A stretch of 64,000 nt of DNA, taken from Paenibacillus oralis. Its GTDB lineage: Bacteria > Bacillota > Bacilli > Paenibacillales > Paenibacillaceae. The stretch is from contig NZ_RRCN01000001.1 in NCBI RefSeq assembly GCF_003863965.1, positions 5,887,071 to 5,951,070 on the forward strand. The letters run 5' to 3'. Shown here one piece after another: positions 59,828 through 64,000 of this stretch. Each line of letters opens with the position of its first letter. Position 1 is the stretch's first letter. The notes beneath the pieces were generated by a model, which was given only the letters and a program-made list of their open reading frames with translations, was not told the origin of the DNA and made no database searches. The translations under genes and the position numbers were made by a program.

Positions 59828-60138
59828 TCGGCAACCTCCTTTCTAAGACTGATATGTATGTATCTAATCTAGAATCTTAGGCTCAGCAATACTTTCCACT
59901 TCAAAAAACACTAGACTACTCTAGTTTAATAACCCATTGAGACAGATATTTGTCATGGAATGTATATTCTTATGATTTTTTTATTGTTAAGTAAAGCAGT
60001 CACAGCTGATAAGCAAATTAGGGTGATTCAGTAGCAGCGCTAGATAATTCAAATTGCACTATTCCGAGAGTCTTCTATTGATATCAAACTTTTTCGACAA
60101 CAATATAATAGTAGTTAGCATATTTCTAGGGTGTGATT
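59828..60138. other. Upstream region of the Wadjet operon
   Basis: The 310 bp are AT-rich and contain the expected operon promoter and the inverted repeat at 59910. No other gene is seen. Confidence 0.45.
59910..59925. promoter_or_regulatory. Possible operator, inverted repeat ACTAGA-N4-TCTAGT
   Basis: A perfect 6-bp inverted repeat with a 4-base spacer lies 83 bp upstream of jetA. It could be a regulator site; no regulator gene is adjacent. Confidence 0.3.
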
Positions 60139-60903
60139 TCAAAACTTAACCAACCAAACCATAGCCGAGGCGAGCTCTAAGAAAGAAAAAAAAGTACAAG
60201 GCAATTTATCGTACCAGGTCGCCAGTCGGCGGTTATGCTTCAGCTTGCTGAACAAGCACTCGCCCAAGTGACGCTCTTTGAACACCACCCCACCGGTCGG
60301 ACGTTGGACGGTGCGATGCTTGCAACTAGGAAGACCACTTGCGCCTGCTTCTCTTCCAGCAGTGCGAGGATCTTGTTTGTGTAACCTGCAGTTTGCCATA
60401 ACGTTCTTGTCCTCCACATCCATCTTTTATAGGATCTCAAAGACCGTTACGTAGTCGTTTATGTTGCCGGTGCTATTCCAATGGGTTACCGATTGCGTCT
60501 ACGACCGTGTGGACCTTGTCGGTTAAGCCTCCCCGTGATCTTCCGACGCTTGCAATTGCTGCCTCCTTTTGCATCAGCCCCGTGCTGGTGAACCCGGGTG
60601 ATGGAGGCATCGATCATGACGCTTTCGGCATCCGGTTCAGCGGCCAGTACTTCGAGCATCCGGTCGAACAGACCCGCTTGTTCCCAGCGGCGGAACCGCT
60701 TATACACGGACTGCCACCACAAAATAATCGGAGATATCCCTCCATGGTGCTTCCGAGCGCACCGCCCAAAGCGTCGCATTCAGCATCTGGCGGTTTTCTT
60801 CGCCTGACGTCCACCTTGTGCCTTCCACCCAGATGGATAAGTGGGCTTTACCCATTAGTCGTCGCGTAGTTCGTATCGGATTCTCATATAAAAAATTTAC
60901 CAA
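60139..60903 (-). pseudogene. IS5-family transposase remnant
   Basis: Three fragments in different minus-strand frames make up an IS5-type transposase. They are NRQMLNATLWAVRSEAPWRD (near 60800), then SVYKRFRRWEQAGLFDRMLE and SVMIDASITRVHQHGADAKG, then ERHLGECLFSKLKHNRRLAT (ending near 60139). The last has the YDKL and FFSFLELASAMVWL tail typical of this group. Two or more frameshifts separate them. No terminal repeats were recognised. Confidence 0.8.
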
Positions 60904-61185
60904 ATTTTAGGGCGCATTAATAGTTTGAAACACGTCCTAGGCGATAACATTATGATTAATGTCTATGTAGATTTTGGTGTTTTCACAAGGAGTTCGAACA
61001 AATTAATGGGTTGGGTATTCTAAAAAGCGGCAACATGTTCATTGATCTGTATCGGTTGGAAATGTATCCAGTCACACCTAGTTACGACTAAAAAATGCGA
61101 ATTCACTCGCGTTCCTTTGTCTTTATTTACTATCCACATTCAAGAAAAAGAAGTCTCGTGTCTTATCCAAACACCCCTATTATAA
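60904..61185. other. Intergenic, no gene assigned
   Basis: A short plus-strand stretch encoding FIDLYRLEMYPVTPSYD before a stop near 61091 looks like the end of a decayed gene. It is followed by a weak GCGAATTCACTCGC hairpin with a T-rich tail, similar to the terminator at 24204. Nothing else is seen. Confidence 0.35.
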
Positions 61186-61217
61186 AGAAAGACCCATGTC
61201 CTTAAAGACATAGGTTC
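61186..61217 (-). terminator. Terminator after the KAP NTPase gene
   Basis: On the minus strand ACCTATGTC and GACATGGGT pair (one wobble) and are followed by CTTTCTTT. Confidence 0.65.
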
Positions 61218-61236
61218 TATCAGTTTATTAGAGCTC

Positions 61237-64000
61237 TCACGGCCGTGTTTCGTTTTCCTGACTGTTGTTACTACTAACTAATTTATCAAGTAGTTTGTAT
61301 GCCTCTTCCAAATATGTTTCATAATTGATCTTACTATAACTTTGCATTAGTTTATCTTTTAATATAAATTGTACTCCCTTGATGTTTTCCCCATGTTCTT
61401 CCCAATAAGCCCCAATTCTTTCCATATTAAGAACTTTCGTAAACTCGTTAATGTGGGGTACATACTTTGTGACAAATTCATAAGTAGTTTGATAATTAAT
61501 GCAAAGATAATATAAGAAATAATTATAATTTATTTCATTTATTGCAGGATTAAAGCAGATGTCAAAAAGGTATTCATTCATTGCCCTATTAATACCATTT
61601 CCATCTTTCTCACCCTCAAAATCGTAATAACCGCAAGGGATACCACTTCTGTATGTTGTGCTACCTAATTGATATATCATAAAAGAGAGCATAGTTGATT
61701 TTAGTGAGAATAACTTAATACTTAATGCCTCACTTGAAAATTGTGACTTGATATAATCTAATGATTCACCGCTAACGTTTTCTGCTGTTAGTCCTAAAAT
61801 TTCTTCGAAGATGTTAATACCTCTGGAAATATACTTTTCATTAAACAACCTAAATACATATTGAGATATTTCACGCATTTCACCAAGAACAATATCTTTC
61901 ACATTCCCTGAAGTGGGATTCTCGCGTCCATCATGTTTAGATAAAGCCCTGGATAAATTATACATGTCTCCGCCCCTATCTGCGCAACAATAAAGACGGA
62001 ATAACAACATATCGTATAAACCAAGTATGCCCCGTTCATCTTTAGCTAAGTTGTCTAAAATGCCGTTGTGTTCATGTTTATTTTCACCAAAAATCCAGTA
62101 AGCAATCTGAATTACATTCTCATCTGTATTATTAAAACGGTTACCCGATTCATCAATCCATCCAACTTTATCTAATAATTTTGCAATGTACAAGGGTAAA
62201 TCGTGGCGTAAACCAACATTAATTTCTCCGATTTCAAGAATTGAATACCGTGGTAAGCTATCTAAAGCATAGTGAATAACTTCCATTGCTTTATTTGGCG
62301 AGAATTCACCATGAGAAGAATTTATTATAACTCGCCAGAGTTGTTTATGGTTTTCTTCACCAGATGAGAATGAAAAGTCTTCAAGATTAAAAATATAGCT
62401 TATATTTTTTATATTTAATATCTCATTTTTTTTATCTGCATAATATTTGTACTGTTCTGTTAAAACCGGTGGCGATATTTTAATTATCAGATTCAAATAT
62501 TGTTCTAAGTTTCTGCCACTGGGACTCCATTTTGACCCGTTAAAACAAGCATATGAAGTAAGTTGTTCTTGTGAAAGATTTTGTTGTTTCTTCAAGCGTT
62601 GCTCCGCATTAAAAACTTTATTTAAAAGAAATTGTTGAGTTTGAGTCAAAGTCTCTAAAAAAGCATTGTATTTTTTCGAGTTTTTATAAACATCTTCATT
62701 ATGAGAATCATTTTTGTTGTTTTTTGGATAATCATCATCGTAATTATTCAAAACTGAGAAAAAGCCACGTTTTCCCTGAGCCTCAGTATTATATATTTTT
62801 CTAAAAATATTTGGATAATTAATGTAAATTAGCAATAAGTGAATAAGATCATGCTTATCAAAATCAGAAATTGATAAATCTAATTTTTCAACTTCAAGTA
62901 AAATGATTGTATTAACTAATCTTTTTAATTTTCTAGCATCTCCAATAAAGGGGATATACATGTAAAATTCATTTGAACTAAAAATATCCTTAAGTCCTTC
63001 TACTGCTTTTGAAACAAGCACAGGATCACTTAATAAATTTCTATACACTGATTTATCTTTGTTCTCTGTGAAATAATTGAGTAGTAACGTCTGATCCAAG
63101 TACAAACTTATTTTAATATTTATAAATTTTTCAAGAAACTCAATTATCTTTTCAGTATCAAGTTTTTGCTGTTCGAATGCCGTAATATTCTCGGTATCAT
63201 AACATAATACATAGGATATATTGGGTAAAGAAAAAGATTTTTTAATAGTAAAGAGAACCTCTTTTATGCTTGAGAAGTTTAAGCGATCTAAATCATCTAC
63301 TACCACAACAATTTTTTTATCCATATTGCGTAAAACTAATTCAAGCTTTTCAAAAGTCTTGTCAATAGATGTGTTATCGAAAGGCATTCCGAATCTCATA
63401 CCGAAAATTGAAAAAGTTAACTTCGAATCATTCATTAATTTCACATATTTTTCAAAAAGAGATTCTAATTCTGGCGCAAAAAAATGATTTTTAATTAACT
63501 TCAATAGTCCTTCAACAAATTTTTCAAGTATTTTATCAGAGTTCTCATATTTAAGTGGATCGAAGGTGTAAACAAGCATCTTATCATTATAATTATTATG
63601 CCAATATTCTTTGCATAGATTTACAAAAGTTGATTTCCCCGTTCCCCATGGTGCATCAATTCCAAAAACAAGACTTTCTGGTGAGCCTTGATCATACACC
63701 CTCTCGGCGAATCTTTTGGAAATATCTTGAAAACCAAAAGCGTCATCATCTTTATGCTGACCTTCTTTATCACTTATAAAGAATGAATCTATGTTTATAT
63801 TTTTAGTAGTAACGACTTGTAATTTTCTAATCATTAAAGCCATAAAAAACACAATTGGAAGAAGAATTAAAATAATGATGCTTTTTGAAGACATTGCACT
63901 AATCCATCTATTAAAATAACCAATACCTAAACCATCAATTAGAATGATTGAGCCTGCTCCAAAAGAAAAAATTAATAAGAGATCCCACCTCTTGCTTTTT
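61237..64000 (-). CDS. KAP-family P-loop NTPase (partial, 5' end outside window)
   Basis: The frame is open to the right edge. An internal Met at 63894 exists, but in-frame codons upstream encode another membrane helix (RWDLLLIFSFGAGSIILIDG), so the true start is outside the window. Next comes a second helix (IIILILLPIVFFMALMIRKL). The KAP ATPase core follows with Walker A FGIDAPWGTGKSTFVN and Walker B KKIVVVVDDLDRLNF, and the EKFINIKISL region. The remaining 550 residues are helical. KAP NTPases are membrane-anchored and several act in anti-phage defence. It lies next to Wadjet, which fits a defence island. Confidence 0.85.
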   Translation of the reverse strand, partial: KSKRWDLLLIFSFGAGSIILIDGLGIGYFNRWISAMSSKSIIILILLPIVFFMALMIRKLQVVTTKNINIDSFFISDKEGQHKDDDAFGFQDISKRFAERVYDQGSPESLVFGIDAPWGTGKSTFVNLCKEYWHNNYNDKMLVYTFDPLKYENSDKILEKFVEGLLKLIKNHFFAPELESLFEKYVKLMNDSKLTFSIFGMRFGMPFDNTSIDKTFEKLELVLRNMDKKIVVVVDDLDRLNFSSIKEVLFTIKKSFSLPNISYVLCYDTENITAFEQQKLDTEKIIEFLEKFINIKISLYLDQTLLLNYFTENKDKSVYRNLLSDPVLVSKAVEGLKDIFSSNEFYMYIPFIGDARKLKRLVNTIILLEVEKLDLSISDFDKHDLIHLLLIYINYPNIFRKIYNTEAQGKRGFFSVLNNYDDDYPKNNKNDSHNEDVYKNSKKYNAFLETLTQTQQFLLNKVFNAEQRLKKQQNLSQEQLTSYACFNGSKWSPSGRNLEQYLNLIIKISPPVLTEQYKYYADKKNEILNIKNISYIFNLEDFSFSSGEENHKQLWRVIINSSHGEFSPNKAMEVIHYALDSLPRYSILEIGEINVGLRHDLPLYIAKLLDKVGWIDESGNRFNNTDENVIQIAYWIFGENKHEHNGILDNLAKDERGILGLYDMLLFRLYCCADRGGDMYNLSRALSKHDGRENPTSGNVKDIVLGEMREISQYVFRLFNEKYISRGINIFEEILGLTAENVSGESLDYIKSQFSSEALSIKLFSLKSTMLSFMIYQLGSTTYRSGIPCGYYDFEGEKDGNGINRAMNEYLFDICFNPAINEINYNYFLYYLCINYQTTYEFVTKYVPHINEFTKVLNMERIGAYWEEHGENIKGVQFILKDKLMQSYSKINYETYLEEAYKLLDKLVSSNNSQENETRP

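Overview
The window reads as an accessory region of a Gram-positive, endospore-forming bacterium, most likely a member of the Paenibacillaceae. The grounds are strong AGGAGG-type ribosome binding sites, GTG and TTG starts, a SpoIID-domain protein, a DUF6147 secreted protein, a WXG/peptidoglycan-binding toxin and a MalT-like LuxR regulator. Assignment is by gene content only. Nearly all genes lie on the minus strand, and pseudogenes, remnants and insertion sequences are frequent. No rRNA, tRNA or CRISPR array was seen.

The most striking feature is a set of integron-like gene-cassette arrays. Small unrelated minus-strand genes are separated by 50-200 bp imperfect palindromes. Read on the minus strand these begin with a TATAACACC-type box and a GTATTCACG box, and end with the complementary CGTGAATAC box and an AACGTTA-type box. 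This matches the R''-L''...L'-R' layout of attC sites. Array 1 (1-6136) has about ten sites in 6 kb. Array 2 (22840-23610) has one cassette, a GNAT acetyltransferase. Array 3 (39569-51641) is larger and has been invaded by IS256 and IS110 elements. Each array starts at a copy of the same leader (6053, 23521 and 51556 onward), comparable in position to attI. In arrays 1 and 3 the first cassette is a nearly identical type I toxin-antitoxin module (holin-like toxin plus antisense RNA). No integrase gene lies in the window.

Between the arrays lie several ordinary operons. 6.7-15.6 kb holds an operon of peptidases without signal peptides: an M4 protealysin-like protease, its emfourin-type inhibitor, an S8 protease, a CYTH-histidine phosphatase fusion, a decayed M14 carboxypeptidase, a metzincin, and a trypsin-EEP nuclease-endonuclease I fusion. 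16.5-22.4 kb is a tightly overlapped operon of sensor kinase, response regulator, SqdX-like glycosyltransferase, GtrA, patatin and SQD1-like epimerase, suggesting regulated sulfolipid-type glycolipid synthesis. 24.2-28.3 kb carries a lipoprotein, a SpoIID-domain protein, a DUF6147 protein and a sigma/anti-sigma pair. 28.8-32.1 kb is a polymorphic toxin, immunity and putative chaperone locus. 32.3-32.9 kb is a retropepsin-like protease with a small partner; remnants of that pair flank two of the array leaders. 33.5-39.4 kb has an NAD(P)-binding protein, a DUF4386 membrane protein, a large LuxR regulator and the wreck of a two-component system.

The right third is defence-rich. Array 3 carries SIR2-like, ParB-like, HNH and PD-(D/E)XK-like genes. 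It abuts a complete four-gene Wadjet operon (51662-59827) of the DUF2397/DUF2398/SMC/DUF2399 type. This is followed by an IS5-type remnant and a KAP-family P-loop NTPase that runs off the right edge.
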